Shown here one piece after another: positions 18,714 through 27,680 of a DNA stretch of 64,000 bases. This DNA comes from Bacteroidota bacterium (GTDB taxonomy: Bacteria; Bacteroidota; Bacteroidia; B-17B0; Aurantibacillaceae). Each line of letters starts with the position of its first letter. Positions within the stretch are counted from its first letter, which is position 1. The stretch lies in the NCBI GenBank assembly GCA_025362395.1, contig JANYGK010000021.1, positions 1-64,000 of the forward strand, written 5' to 3'. The notes under the pieces are model-generated. The model was not told the origin of the DNA. It saw only the letters and a list, made by a program, of their open reading frames with translations, and searched no databases. The position numbers and the translations under genes are program-made.

Positions 18714-20342
18714 TTAGGTTTGTAAAATCCCTACATTATATTGTTTTGTAATAGGTGCGTGGTTTGCCATTTCAATACCCAAGCTAATTACCTTGCGGGT
18801 TTCCAACGGGTCAATAATGGCATCGAGCCACAAGCGGGAAGCCGCGTAGTAAGGCGTGGTTTGAGTATCGTAACGGTCTTTTGTTTTGTTATATAATTCC
18901 GCTTCTTTCTCCGGTGTAATTTCTTCACCCTTGGCTTTTAAAGAAGCCACTTCAATCTGCACCAGTACTTTTGCTGCTTGTGCACCGCCCATTACGGCTA
19001 CCTGTGCTGTAGGCCAGCCAACAATTAAACGGGGATCATACGCCTTACCGCACATCGCGTAATTTGCAGCGCCGTAACTGTTACCCATTATAACGGTGAA
19101 CTTTGGAACTACCGAATTTGCCATAGCATTCACAAGTTTAGCACCATCTTTAATAATACCACCGTGTTCGCTGCGGGATCCCACCATAAAGCCGGTAGCA
19201 TCTTGTAAAAAAACCAAAGGAATTTTCTTTTGATTACAGTTCATAATAAAACGGGCCGCTTTATCAGCACTATCGCTGTAGATAACACCGCCAAACTGCA
19301 TTTCGCCTTTTTTGCTTTTTACTACTTTACGTTGGTTGGCAACAATTCCCACGGCCCAACCGTCGATACGCGCATACGTACAAACAATAGACTGGCCGTA
19401 TAATTCTTTATACTCTTCATGTTCGCCGCCATCCACTAAACGTTCAATTATTTCACGCATTTCATATTGTTTATCGCGTGTGTCAGGAATAATTCCGTAA
19501 ATATCTTTCGGGTCTTTTTTAGGCAGGGCAGGCGTTTCACGGTTAAAACCGGCTTTATCATAATCGCCTACCTTACTCATAATGTTTCGGATGCGGGTTA
19601 AACAATCGGCATCATCTTTACATTTATAATCGATAACACCGCTAATTTCGCAATGTGTAGTAGCCCCGCCAAGCGTTTCATTATCTATGTTTTCACCGAT
19701 GGCAGCTTTTACTAAATAAGAACCTGCCAAAAAGATAGAACCTGTTTTATCAACGATCATCGCTTCGTCACTCATAATTGGTAAGTAAGCACCGCCCGCC
19801 ACACAACTTCCCATAACGGCAGACACCTGTAAAATGCCCATGCCGCTCATAATGGCGTTATTACGAAAAATACGGCCGAAGTGTTCTTTGTCAGGAAAAA
19901 TTTCATCCTGCAATGGTAAATAAACACCGGCGCTGTCTACTAAATAAATAATGGGCAACCGGTTTTCCATAGCAATTTCCTGCGCGCGTAAATTCTTTTT
20001 ACCTGTTATAGGGAACCAGGCACCTGCTTTTACGGTGGCATCGTTAGCTACAACAATACATTGCTTGCCGCTTACATAACCAATAACAATAACAACGCCG
20101 CCGCCGGGGCAACCGCCATGCTCGGCATACATTTCGTAGCCTGCAAAAGCGCCCATTTCAAAACGGTGAGTGTTTTTATCCAATAAAAAATCAATACGCT
20201 CACGCGCACTCATCTTACCTTGCTCATGTAATTTTTCGATGCGTTTCTTTCCGCCGCCATCATATATCTTAGTTAGGCGTTGCTCCATTTGCGAAATCAG
20301 CAAACGCATTTTGTCATCGTTTTTATTAAATTCTAAGTCCAT
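18714..20342 (-). CDS. Biotin-dependent acyl-CoA carboxylase, carboxyltransferase (beta) subunit
   Basis: Carboxyltransferase subunit that moves CO2 from carboxybiotin to an acyl-CoA; the features fit the methylcrotonyl-/geranyl-CoA group better than propionyl-CoA carboxylase. Evidence: the N-terminal half with KMSARERIDFLLD, the CoA-site glycines in MGSCVAGGAYLP, and in the second half FLQDATGFMVG and NSYGAANYAMCGKAYDPR, both typical of MCC-beta. I start it at ATG 20342 (MDLEFN, 542 residues); a TTG at 20363 overlaps the promoter box. The biotin carboxylase alpha subunit is not in the window. It fits leucine/branched-chain degradation. Confidence 0.9.
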   Translation of the reverse strand: MDLEFNKNDDKMRLLISQMEQRLTKIYDGGGKKRIEKLHEQGKMSARERIDFLLDKNTHRFEMGAFAGYEMYAEHGGCPGGGVVIVIGYVSGKQCIVVANDATVKAGAWFPITGKKNLRAQEIAMENRLPIIYLVDSAGVYLPLQDEIFPDKEHFGRIFRNNAIMSGMGILQVSAVMGSCVAGGAYLPIMSDEAMIVDKTGSIFLAGSYLVKAAIGENIDNETLGGATTHCEISGVIDYKCKDDADCLTRIRNIMSKVGDYDKAGFNRETPALPKKDPKDIYGIIPDTRDKQYEMREIIERLVDGGEHEEYKELYGQSIVCTYARIDGWAVGIVANQRKVVKSKKGEMQFGGVIYSDSADKAARFIMNCNQKKIPLVFLQDATGFMVGSRSEHGGIIKDGAKLVNAMANSVVPKFTVIMGNSYGAANYAMCGKAYDPRLIVGWPTAQVAVMGGAQAAKVLVQIEVASLKAKGEEITPEKEAELYNKTKDRYDTQTTPYYAASRLWLDAIIDPLETRKVISLGIEMANHAPITKQYNVGILQT

Positions 20343-20360
20343 GGTGTTTAATTTGAAGTT

Positions 20361-20368
20361 CAAATATA
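20361..20368 (-). promoter_or_regulatory. Bacteroidota-type -7 promoter element of the carboxylase gene
   Basis: Read on the minus strand this is TATATTTG, an exact TAnnTTTG, ending 18 nt before the ATG at 20342. It supports the ATG start over the TTG at 20363. No good -33 TTG is seen. Confidence 0.4.
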
Positions 20369-20444
20369 ATAATTGGTTAATTATTTGAAAGGAAAATTAT
20401 AAAGAAGAGTTTAACACATGCGTTACTAATTATTTGGATCAGGT

Positions 20445-20485
20445 CATTTGGGCGCCTCCGCCGGCCGGCGGGACAGGCCCAAATG
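20445..20485. repeat. GC-rich palindromic hairpin element
   Basis: Nested inverted repeats: outer arms CATTTGGGC (20445-20453) and GCCCAAATG (20477-20485), inner perfect 14-bp palindrome CCGCCGGCCGGCGG (20458-20471). The block is almost pure G+C in a strongly AT-rich intergenic region, so it stands out as foreign in composition. It has no T-tract and is not a standard terminator. It resembles REP-type or other short dispersed palindromes; no second copy was noticed in this window. Confidence 0.6.
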
Positions 20486-20558
20486 AGTTATGTGAAAACT
20501 AATAAGATGTTTCATTTAGATCGTAATTGTTTTTTGAAGACCAAACATAATGATTTTG

Positions 20559-21497
20559 TTAATATGGCGAAGGAAAATTTGATTTTATATAATTGTTAAG
20601 AGAATCAATGAGAATGTTTGTTTTATTTATCATTATTTGATCTTCTAAAAAGTATTTTTTGTATAACCTATTTCCCTCCCTAAATATCATACGTTTTTCA
20701 TCCCTCAATTCATATATCGGCTCTTTCGAAATCTTTTTTGCTCTGTAAAGCTTGCCCAAAGCAGGTTTAGTAACTGAAGCATCAACATAATTATTTATAA
20801 ACTGTTTTCTTTTTACTTTCTTGTATTTTTTGCAAAAGCCTATTCTCAAACCTGCAGAGCCCACAATTGTATTTACATTTTCAGAAAATGAATAAGGGTA
20901 CGTTGTGTTATATTTAAATCGGAATGGTGTATTTACCTCATACCATGTTCTATGATTTACATTGAATTCTTTTCCAACATTTACAAATGTTTCAAAATAG
21001 AGATGCTTGTAATTGTGCTTTGTGCCGATACAAATTTGTAATGTTAGACCTTGCGATTTAAGATCAGAACGCGCGGTATAGGTTGCATAATATTTATCAT
21101 AACCCGAAAATTGTTCTATCCATGTATTTTTGTAACTTAAATTCTGATAGGAGATTAAAGGACCAACATAGAAACCTTTAATAGTGCCGACAATAAACTT
21201 CGGGCAAAAGCTCAGAGATATTCCTTTTTTATTGTAAAAATCATTTAAGCCGGTAAATGTAGCGTGGGCTTCCGGTCCAACGTAACCGCCTTGCGCTGTG
21301 AGATCGAAATGAGGGGAAAAAGATAGCGTATATCCTAAGCCCATTTGTCTTACAAAATCGTAATATCCGAAAAAAGAATGTTTTGAATAATATCCTTCAT
21401 AATTTCTTTTCATTTCAAAATTTTCCTGACTAATGCTCTGAAACAATGAAAGAAAAGCAATACTAAAAGATATAAATCTGAATATTATCTTTTTCAT
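20559..21497 (-). CDS. Exported outer-membrane-like protein of unknown function
   Basis: A 312-residue protein starting at ATG 21497 (MKKIIFRFISF) with a signal peptide of about 22 residues ending QSISQ. The first 200 residues alternate polar and aromatic residues in short strands (for example GLTLQICIGTKHNYKHLYFETF), as in beta-barrels of the outer membrane. The last 90 residues are charged and helical. No family recognised. A TTG at 21512 extends the frame but lies in the promoter box. Divergent from bioA. The 195-bp gap below its stop holds the GC-rich palindrome. Confidence 0.65.
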   Translation of the reverse strand: MKKIIFRFISFSIAFLSLFQSISQENFEMKRNYEGYYSKHSFFGYYDFVRQMGLGYTLSFSPHFDLTAQGGYVGPEAHATFTGLNDFYNKKGISLSFCPKFIVGTIKGFYVGPLISYQNLSYKNTWIEQFSGYDKYYATYTARSDLKSQGLTLQICIGTKHNYKHLYFETFVNVGKEFNVNHRTWYEVNTPFRFKYNTTYPYSFSENVNTIVGSAGLRIGFCKKYKKVKRKQFINNYVDASVTKPALGKLYRAKKISKEPIYELRDEKRMIFREGNRLYKKYFLEDQIMINKTNILIDSLNNYIKSNFPSPY

Positions 21498-21509
21498 AAT
21501 TGTTAATAT

Positions 21510-21517
21510 CAAAGCTA
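21510..21517 (-). promoter_or_regulatory. Bacteroidota-type -7 promoter element of the 20559-21497 gene
   Basis: On the minus strand TAGCTTTG matches TAnnTTTG exactly and lies 12 nt before the ATG at 21497. A TTTTG lies about 26 bp further out, a longer spacing than usual, so the -33 assignment is open. Confidence 0.4.
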
Positions 21518-21553
21518 ATATAGTAATTTTACATTCGTACTAACAAAAGTATT

Positions 21554-22834
21554 TTGTATTCAGCTTCAATCATAAACAAAGACATCCAACACGTTTGGCA
21601 CCCGTTCACCCATCTTAAATACGCTGAAGCCCCTGTGCATATTGTGAGGGGAGAGGGCGCTTATTTTTATGATGCGGACGGTAATAAATTACTGGATGCT
21701 ATTTCGAGTTGGTGGGTTAACTTACACGGGCATTGCCATCCGTATATTTCAAAAAAAGTAAGCGAACAGCTTTTTACGTTGGAACACGCTATTTTTAGTG
21801 CGTTTACTCATGAGCCGGCAGTTCATTTAGCCGAACGCTTAATAGGGCACTTACCGGAAAACCAATCAAAAATATTTTATTCTGATAACGGTTCAACGGC
21901 TGTAGAAGTGGGCTTAAAAATGGTGTTGCAGTATTGGCATAACAACGGCATGCCAAAGAAAAAATTTATTGCTTTCGAAAACGCTTACCATGGCGATACC
22001 TTTGGCGGTATGAGCGTTGGCGCGCGTAATGTATTTAATAACGCGTTCGAAAATTTATTGTTTGATGTCATTCACATTCCGGTACCAACCTCTGATAATA
22101 TAGAGCAGATCAAATCAACCTTGCAAAGTTGGTTTACAAATCATAACGATATAGCCGGTTTTATTTTTGAACCTTTGGTACAGGGAGCTTCCGGGATGAT
22201 CATGTATGAAGCCACTTACCTGGATGAACTTATTTTACTTTGCAGAGAACATAACATTATTTGTATTGCTGATGAGGTAATGACAGGCTTCGGAAGAACA
22301 GGCAAATTTTTTGCATCAGATCATTTAAAGAACAAACCGGATATTTTATGTTTATCGAAGGGGCTTACAGGAGGCTATATGCCATTAGGTGTAACAAGTT
22401 GCGCGCAATTTATTTATAATGCGTGTGTGAGCGACGATAAAACAAAAACATTTTTTCACGGGCACAGTTACACGGCCAATCCAACGGCCTGTTCGGCAGG
22501 TTTGGCTAGTTTGGACCTTATGGAGCAAGAAGGTACGCAACAGCAAATTGCCATGATCTCAGCCCATCATAATGATTTTGCGGTTAAACACAAACATAAT
22601 CTTAAGCTTAGCGGTATCCGTAATTTAGGAACTATTTTAGCTCTTGAAATAAATACCGAAGAGCATACACATTATTTAAATAATGCTTCAGAAAGCATGG
22701 CGTCTTATTTTTTGAAGCATCAAATAATCGTCAGGCCATTGGGAAATATATTGTACTTAATTCCTCCCTATTGCATTACCCCAAGCGAATTGAAATATGT
22801 TTATAATGTAATAGAAGAATTTTTGGCAGAATAA
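21554..22834 (+). CDS. bioA: Adenosylmethionine-8-amino-7-oxononanoate aminotransferase
   Basis: PLP enzyme of biotin synthesis converting KAPA to DAPA with S-adenosylmethionine as amino donor. Family marks: HVWHPFTH (13-20), the DAISSWWVNLHGH segment (48-60) typical of BioA, AYHGDTFGGMSVG (144-156), the IADEVMTGFGRTG strand (238-250) and the PLP lysine K269 in LSKGLTGGYMPLG. Length 426. The only workable start is TTG at 21554; the first internal Met is at about residue 123, within the fold. No other bio genes are adjacent. It supplies biotin for carboxylases such as the one at 18714-20342. Confidence 0.93.
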   Translation: MYSASIINKDIQHVWHPFTHLKYAEAPVHIVRGEGAYFYDADGNKLLDAISSWWVNLHGHCHPYISKKVSEQLFTLEHAIFSAFTHEPAVHLAERLIGHLPENQSKIFYSDNGSTAVEVGLKMVLQYWHNNGMPKKKFIAFENAYHGDTFGGMSVGARNVFNNAFENLLFDVIHIPVPTSDNIEQIKSTLQSWFTNHNDIAGFIFEPLVQGASGMIMYEATYLDELILLCREHNIICIADEVMTGFGRTGKFFASDHLKNKPDILCLSKGLTGGYMPLGVTSCAQFIYNACVSDDKTKTFFHGHSYTANPTACSAGLASLDLMEQEGTQQQIAMISAHHNDFAVKHKHNLKLSGIRNLGTILALEINTEEHTHYLNNASESMASYFLKHQIIVRPLGNILYLIPPYCITPSELKYVYNVIEEFLAE

Positions 22835-22957
22835 TTGTGTAGGTCATAGAAGTTTTAGTGTCATTTATCAGCATTACTAAGTTTATTACCCGATTTTAAG
22901 ATAGTTAACCTTTATTTTTCCCCTGTTGAATGGAACCAATTATTTTACTAAAAATGC

Positions 22958-22986
22958 TTGCTTTTCCAATAAAAACCCTATTTTTG
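22958..22986 (+). promoter_or_regulatory. Promoter of the sucC operon (-33 TTG, -7 TATTTTTG)
   Basis: TTG at 22958-22960, an 18-bp spacer and TATTTTTG (22979-22986) match the Bacteroidota TTG/TAnnTTTG promoter pattern. The ATG of sucC follows 26 nt later. Its position rules against a start at 22926. Confidence 0.6.
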
Positions 22987-23012
22987 AAAGCAAATTTAAG
23001 AACTATCCCATT

Positions 23013-24209
23013 ATGAACATTCACGAATATCAAGGAAAAGGTATATTAAAAAGTTTTGGCGTTGCCATTCAGGAAGGTATAGTTGCCGAAACACCCGAGC
23101 AAGCTGTAGAAGCAGCTAAAGAAATGAAAGCAAAATATAACAGCGATTGGGTTGTTATAAAGGCGCAGATACACGCAGGTGGACGTGGTAAGGGCGGTGG
23201 TGTTAAATTAGCCAAAAATTTAGATGAAGTAAGACAGCGTGCTACCGATATTATCGGCATGCATTTAATAACTCCTCAAACAAGTGCTGAAGGAAAATTA
23301 GTAAGTAAAGTGTTGGTAGCACAAGATGTGTATTACCCGGGTGCATCTCCAACCAAGGAGTTTTATATGAGTATTTTATTGAACCGTTCTACAGGCCGTA
23401 ACATTATTATGTACAGTACTGAAGGCGGTATGGATATTGAGCAAGTGGCTGAAGCTACTCCACACCTGATCTGGAAAGAAGAGATTGATCCTAAAGTAGG
23501 TTTACGTGATTTCCAATGCCGGAAGGTTGCTTTTAACCTAGGCTTAAGCGGAAACGCCTTTAAAGAAATGACAAAATTTGTTGCTTCTTTATACAAAGCT
23601 TATGATTCTATTGATTCATCGATGTTTGAGATCAATCCTGTTTTAAAAACATCCGACGATAAAATTATTGCGGTTGATGCTAAAGTAACCATCGATGACA
23701 ACGCTTTATACCGTCATAAAGATATTGAAGCCATGCGTGATGAAACAGAAGAAAACCCTGTTGATGTAGAAGCCCGAAAAGCAGAATTGAACTATGTGAA
23801 GTTAGACGGAAACGTGGGTTGCATGGTTAATGGTGCAGGTTTAGCAATGGCTACAATGGATATCATTAAATTAAGCGGTGGTGAGCCTGCTAACTTTTTA
23901 GATGTGGGCGGTACGGCAAATGCGGAACGTGTTGAAAAAGCATTCCATATTATTTTAGGAGATAAAAACGTAAAAGCAATTTTGGTAAATATTTTTGGAG
24001 GCATTGTTCGTTGTGACAGAGTTGCGCAAGGCATTATTGATGCTTATAAAAATATGGGTAATATTACCGTGCCGATCATTGTTCGTTTACAAGGCACAAA
24101 TGCAGAAGCAGCTAAAAAACTAATTGATGATTCAGGATTAAAAGTATATTCTGCCATTCAATTACAAGAGGCAGCAGACTTAGTAGCTAAATTAATCGCA
24201 AACAAATAA
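23013..24209 (+). CDS. sucC: Succinate-CoA ligase (ADP-forming) subunit beta
   Basis: Beta subunit of succinyl-CoA synthetase, the substrate-level phosphorylation step of the TCA cycle. The protein from ATG 23013 begins MNIHEYQGKGILKSFGV as the family does and is 398 residues long. ATP-grasp residues are seen around IKAQIHAGGRGKGGGVK (46-62), with the metal-binding EINPV, and the CoA-ligase part carries NGAGLAMATMDIIKL and the phosphate-loop NIFGGIVRCD. An upstream TTG at 22926 would add 29 residues that cover the promoter and are not family-like. The alpha subunit gene sucD is not here. Two exported-protein genes follow at 15 and 11 bp. Confidence 0.96.
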   Translation: MNIHEYQGKGILKSFGVAIQEGIVAETPEQAVEAAKEMKAKYNSDWVVIKAQIHAGGRGKGGGVKLAKNLDEVRQRATDIIGMHLITPQTSAEGKLVSKVLVAQDVYYPGASPTKEFYMSILLNRSTGRNIIMYSTEGGMDIEQVAEATPHLIWKEEIDPKVGLRDFQCRKVAFNLGLSGNAFKEMTKFVASLYKAYDSIDSSMFEINPVLKTSDDKIIAVDAKVTIDDNALYRHKDIEAMRDETEENPVDVEARKAELNYVKLDGNVGCMVNGAGLAMATMDIIKLSGGEPANFLDVGGTANAERVEKAFHIILGDKNVKAILVNIFGGIVRCDRVAQGIIDAYKNMGNITVPIIVRLQGTNAEAAKKLIDDSGLKVYSAIQLQEAADLVAKLIANK

Positions 24210-24224
24210 AAACCGAAATAGTAT

Positions 24225-25124
24225 ATGATTATGCAACGTAAATACTTTTTAATTGCACCACTGGCGGTGGGGTTAATGCTTGCTTCTTGTGGAGGCGATA
24301 AAAATGAAGGCGGAGATGATGCTACAACTGTTGATTCAACTAAAACAGAAGTGCAAACCCCTCCAACCACCGAAACATTTTTTCAGGTTCCTTCCCCCGG
24401 TGAAATGCTGACTTTTATTAAAATGATCGGTGGAAAAAACAATAAGAACACCTCATTTTTAAATAGTCCTGATAATCAAAAAAATTATACGGATAATAAA
24501 TCGAAAGCATTAAACTTTGGTATTTACAGTTGTGATCTTAGCTACTGTAGTATTTTTGAGATTGGCTCTGAGGCACTTAAATATTTTAAAACAGTAAAAC
24601 AATTAGGTGATCAGATAGGTGTATCTTCCGCCATTAAACCTGAAGTTTTAAAACGCTTGGAAGGTAATTTAGGAAACCCTGATTCGCTATCCGTTATTAC
24701 GGACGATGTTTATTTCTCTTCTTTTGAAACGCTGGAGAACGGAAAACAAGGCCCTACCTTATCCTTAGTGGTTGCAGGCGGATGGATAGAAAGTTTATTC
24801 ATTGCCACCAATTTAACGAAGTATGAAGAAAAAAGCCCTGTAGTTGAGCGTTTGGCAGACCAAAAATACACACTGGATAATTTAATTGAATTTTTAAATA
24901 AATATGAATCTGATGCCAATGTTGCAGCAGTAGCAGCTCAATTTAAAGAATTGCAATCTGAATTTAATAAAATTGGTGAAAAAGACGCCGCAGCTGTTAC
25001 ATCTAATGATAAGAATAAAAAAATTATTGGTGGCGGTAAAGATTTAATAATGTCAGCAAATCAATATAAAGTTATTGTTGAGAAAATTAAAGCGATCAGA
25101 AATTCATATACATTAACTAAATAA
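24225..25124 (+). CDS. Lipoprotein of unknown function
   Basis: A 299-residue predicted lipoprotein: MIMQRKYFLIA, a hydrophobic core and the lipobox LASC with the acylated Cys at about residue 22, followed by GG and an acidic linker. The mature part is helical, with GIYSCDLSYCSIFEIG and QLGDQIGVSS near residue 100-130. I do not recognise the family. It starts 15 bp after sucC on the same strand and is followed after 11 bp by another exported protein, so all three are probably one transcript ended by the hairpin at 25642. Either ATG (24225 or 24231) works as start. Confidence 0.65.
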   Translation: MIMQRKYFLIAPLAVGLMLASCGGDKNEGGDDATTVDSTKTEVQTPPTTETFFQVPSPGEMLTFIKMIGGKNNKNTSFLNSPDNQKNYTDNKSKALNFGIYSCDLSYCSIFEIGSEALKYFKTVKQLGDQIGVSSAIKPEVLKRLEGNLGNPDSLSVITDDVYFSSFETLENGKQGPTLSLVVAGGWIESLFIATNLTKYEEKSPVVERLADQKYTLDNLIEFLNKYESDANVAAVAAQFKELQSEFNKIGEKDAAAVTSNDKNKKIIGGGKDLIMSANQYKVIVEKIKAIRNSYTLTK

Positions 25125-25135
25125 AACATACCTAT

Positions 25136-25624
25136 ATGAAAAAGATATTTATAACATTATTTATATTAAGTGCGGTATATTCATTTTCGCAAACAGGTGT
25201 ATGTGGTAATTTTCATCGTAAATACTGTGGCGTAGAATCTAAAAAAGGCGGTGACGGCGAATGGAATTATAACGCGCAATCTAAAAGCGGGTTATTTAAC
25301 CAGGGCATGACCTCTAAAATTCGTTGCGTTATTTACAAAGGAATGGACTACAGAATTAATGTATGTTGCGAAACTACGTTCGGAGATAAATTGAACTATA
25401 AGATTTTTGACGCTAAAACAAATGAAGTTTTGTATGACAACGCTACAGCTAAAAATGAGCCTACGTTCGAATTTCAAAGCACAGCTACACGCCAGTTAAT
25501 AATTGAAGTAACTGTGCCGAAAGGTTCAACCGAAAAAGACTCTCATAAGCCTGCTGACGCGGCTTGCGTGGGTTTATTAATTGAACATAAAGTAACCAAT
25601 AAACAAGGGTTCACCTCATATTAA
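25136..25624 (+). CDS. Small secreted protein of unknown function
   Basis: A 162-residue protein with a clear signal peptide (MKKIFITLFILSAVYSFSQ, cleavage after about residue 19). The mature part has several Cys (GVCGNF, KYCGVES, IRCVIYKG, NVCCETTF, ACVGLL), suggesting disulfides in the periplasm, and a beta-rich pattern. No family recognised. It is the last gene of the likely sucC transcript, 11 bp after the lipoprotein; a strong terminator lies 18 bp beyond its stop. Calling it a partner of the lipoprotein is inference from position. Confidence 0.6.
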   Translation: MKKIFITLFILSAVYSFSQTGVCGNFHRKYCGVESKKGGDGEWNYNAQSKSGLFNQGMTSKIRCVIYKGMDYRINVCCETTFGDKLNYKIFDAKTNEVLYDNATAKNEPTFEFQSTATRQLIIEVTVPKGSTEKDSHKPADAACVGLLIEHKVTNKQGFTSY

Positions 25625-25641
25625 TAGTACATGAATTTTTT

Positions 25642-25672
25642 AAACCATCTGCCGACAAGCAGATGGTTTTTT
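25642..25672 (+). terminator. Rho-independent terminator of the sucC transcript
   Basis: Perfect 11-bp stem AAACCATCTGC (25642-25652) and GCAGATGGTTT (25659-25669), 6-base loop, ending in a run of T (25667-25672). It lies just after the 25136-25624 gene. Confidence 0.9.
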
Positions 25673-25790
25673 ATTTTATAGAGGTAATAAAAATATTTAT
25701 CAGTAAAAGTTTTAGCACCTGCGTTAAGCAAACAGCAAATACCGGTATTAGCCGTTTTATTACTAATTTTAAATTCATATTTAAAACAGC

Positions 25791-26690
25791 ATGTGGTTAC
25801 GCGTTAAGGTTTTTATAATTCTTTTTGTCCCGGTAATTTCGTCACTGTTTGCTACTGATTCATTATCCGTTTTAAAAAAACGGAAATTAGTGTTAAGAGT
25901 TTCTTCCGTTGCATTAACTACAGGCTCACTTATTTATTTAAACCAAGCGTGGTACAGCCAATACAGTTCATCTAAATTTCATACGTTCAATGATAATGCC
26001 GAGTGGTTGCAGATGGACAAATGCGGACACGGTTTCACAACCTATCAAACAGGGCGCTTAATGATGAATGCTATGGCATGGGCCGGATATTCTAAAAAAC
26101 AACAATTATTAGTGGGTGGCTTAAGCGGCCTCGCCTACATGAGTGCTATTGAAGTAATGGATGGGTACAGCAGCGGCTGGGGGTTTAGTTTTGGTGATAT
26201 GGGTGCCAATGCTTTAGGCAGTGGCTTGGTAATAGGCCAAAAAATAGTGTGGAATGAACAGCGCATTCAATTAAAATTTTCATTTTACCAAAGTCCTTAT
26301 GCTAAATATAATACCGACCTACTGGGTACTTCGTTGTCGACACAAATTTTAAAAGATTATAATGGACAAACCTATTGGTTAAGCGTTAATCCCTCTTCTT
26401 TTTTAAAAAAAGATACTAAATTTCCTAGATGGTTAAACATTGCTATTGGGTATGGCGCCAATGGCATGATAGGGGCAAGGGATAACACTGCAATAATTGA
26501 AGATGCAAACGGTAATAGCCTCTTTTTTAACCGTTACAGGCAAGGTTATATATCATTGGATGTGGATTTTACAAGAATAAAAACACACTCGAAAATTTTG
26601 AAAGCTGTTTTTTCATGTATCAATATTATGAAGGTTCCTTTTCCTAATTTAGAGTTGAGTGAAGGTAAACTAAAATTCAATTATTATTAG
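25791..26690 (+). CDS. DUF2279 (YfiM-like) exported protein
   Basis: A 299-residue envelope protein with an N-terminal hydrophobic signal (about 5-21). The DUF2279 core is plain: DKCGHGFTTYQTGRLM (about 76-91), GLSGLAYMSAIEVMDGYSSG and GFSFGDMGANALGSG, with conserved acidic and aromatic residues. The second half is beta-rich and may sit in the outer membrane. Function of the family is not established; it occurs as a periplasmic/outer-membrane protein in Bacteroidota. ATG at 25791, after the terminator, so it is transcribed separately. Confidence 0.8.
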   Translation: MWLRVKVFIILFVPVISSLFATDSLSVLKKRKLVLRVSSVALTTGSLIYLNQAWYSQYSSSKFHTFNDNAEWLQMDKCGHGFTTYQTGRLMMNAMAWAGYSKKQQLLVGGLSGLAYMSAIEVMDGYSSGWGFSFGDMGANALGSGLVIGQKIVWNEQRIQLKFSFYQSPYAKYNTDLLGTSLSTQILKDYNGQTYWLSVNPSSFLKKDTKFPRWLNIAIGYGANGMIGARDNTAIIEDANGNSLFFNRYRQGYISLDVDFTRIKTHSKILKAVFSCINIMKVPFPNLELSEGKLKFNYY

Positions 26691-26763
26691 GATCGTTTTC
26701 CCTTTTTTAATGCGGTTTATTACTTAAAATTTCTCTTATATTTAATCTTTAAATAATACTATT

Positions 26764-27603
26764 ATGGAATTATATACAATAAATACCGGGCATTTTAAAT
26801 TAGACGGCGGTGCCATGTTTGGTGTGGTTCCTAAATCTATATGGCAACGCTCAAACCCCGCCGATGAAAATAATATGTGCAGTTGGGCTATGCGTTGCTT
26901 ATTGGTAAAAGACGGTAATCGGCTTATACTAATTGATAATGGAATGGGCAATAAACAGGATGATAAATTTTTTGGTTACTATTTTTTACACGGAAATGAT
27001 ACGCTGGATAAATCATTGGCAAAGCATGGTTTTCATAAAGATGATATTACCGATGTATTTTTGACGCACCTGCATTTTGACCATTGCGGTGGAAGTATAA
27101 CTTATAATGCAGACCGAACAAAATTAGAGCCCGCTTTTAAAAATGCTAAATATTGGTGTAATGAAAAACATTGGGACTGGGCTATAAATCCTAACCCGCG
27201 AGAAAAGGCAAGCTTTTTGAAAGAAAATATTATGCCTATAAAAGAAAGCGGGCAGCTCTATTTTATAGATACGGAAAAAGAATTTATGCCGGGTTTTGAT
27301 ATGTATGAGGCAAATGGCCACACAGAAGCTATGATGTTGCCTGTACTAAGTTATAAAGGAAATAAAATTATTTTTATGGCCGATCTTATTCCGTCCACAG
27401 GTCATTTGCCTTTGCCGTATATAATGGGTTATGATGTGCGCCCGCTAAATACCTTAAAGGAAAAAGACTATATTTTAAAACAAGCTGCAGACCATAAGTG
27501 GACTTTATTTTTTGAGCATGACCCCTTAATAGAATGTTGCACGGTGAGTGAAACAGAGCGGGGAATAAGGTTAGATAAGAGTTTTGATCTAAGTAACCTC
27601 TGA
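26764..27603 (+). CDS. Metallo-beta-lactamase-fold hydrolase
   Basis: Zinc-dependent hydrolase of the MBL superfamily, 279 residues, no signal peptide. The metal motif HXHXDH reads THLHFDHCGG (about 101-110); further ligands are the His of NGHTEAM and the Asp of FMADLIP, with FFEHDP near the end supplying the last histidine. The family includes quorum-quenching lactonases and other esterases of the AttM/AiiB type, but the sequence does not fix the substrate. Followed by a degraded gene, so it now stands alone. Confidence 0.87.
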   Translation: MELYTINTGHFKLDGGAMFGVVPKSIWQRSNPADENNMCSWAMRCLLVKDGNRLILIDNGMGNKQDDKFFGYYFLHGNDTLDKSLAKHGFHKDDITDVFLTHLHFDHCGGSITYNADRTKLEPAFKNAKYWCNEKHWDWAINPNPREKASFLKENIMPIKESGQLYFIDTEKEFMPGFDMYEANGHTEAMMLPVLSYKGNKIIFMADLIPSTGHLPLPYIMGYDVRPLNTLKEKDYILKQAADHKWTLFFEHDPLIECCTVSETERGIRLDKSFDLSNL

Positions 27604-27680
27604 CATACATAGGATGAAAAAATTATCATTACTATCTTACTTCAATTTCTATTAAACTATTTAAACAAGCTAAACTATTT

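Noticed and set aside
22926-23012. 29-residue N-terminal extension of SucC from a TTG at 22926
   Set aside because: It covers a good -33/-7 promoter, and the family begins at MNIHEYQGKG (ATG 23013).
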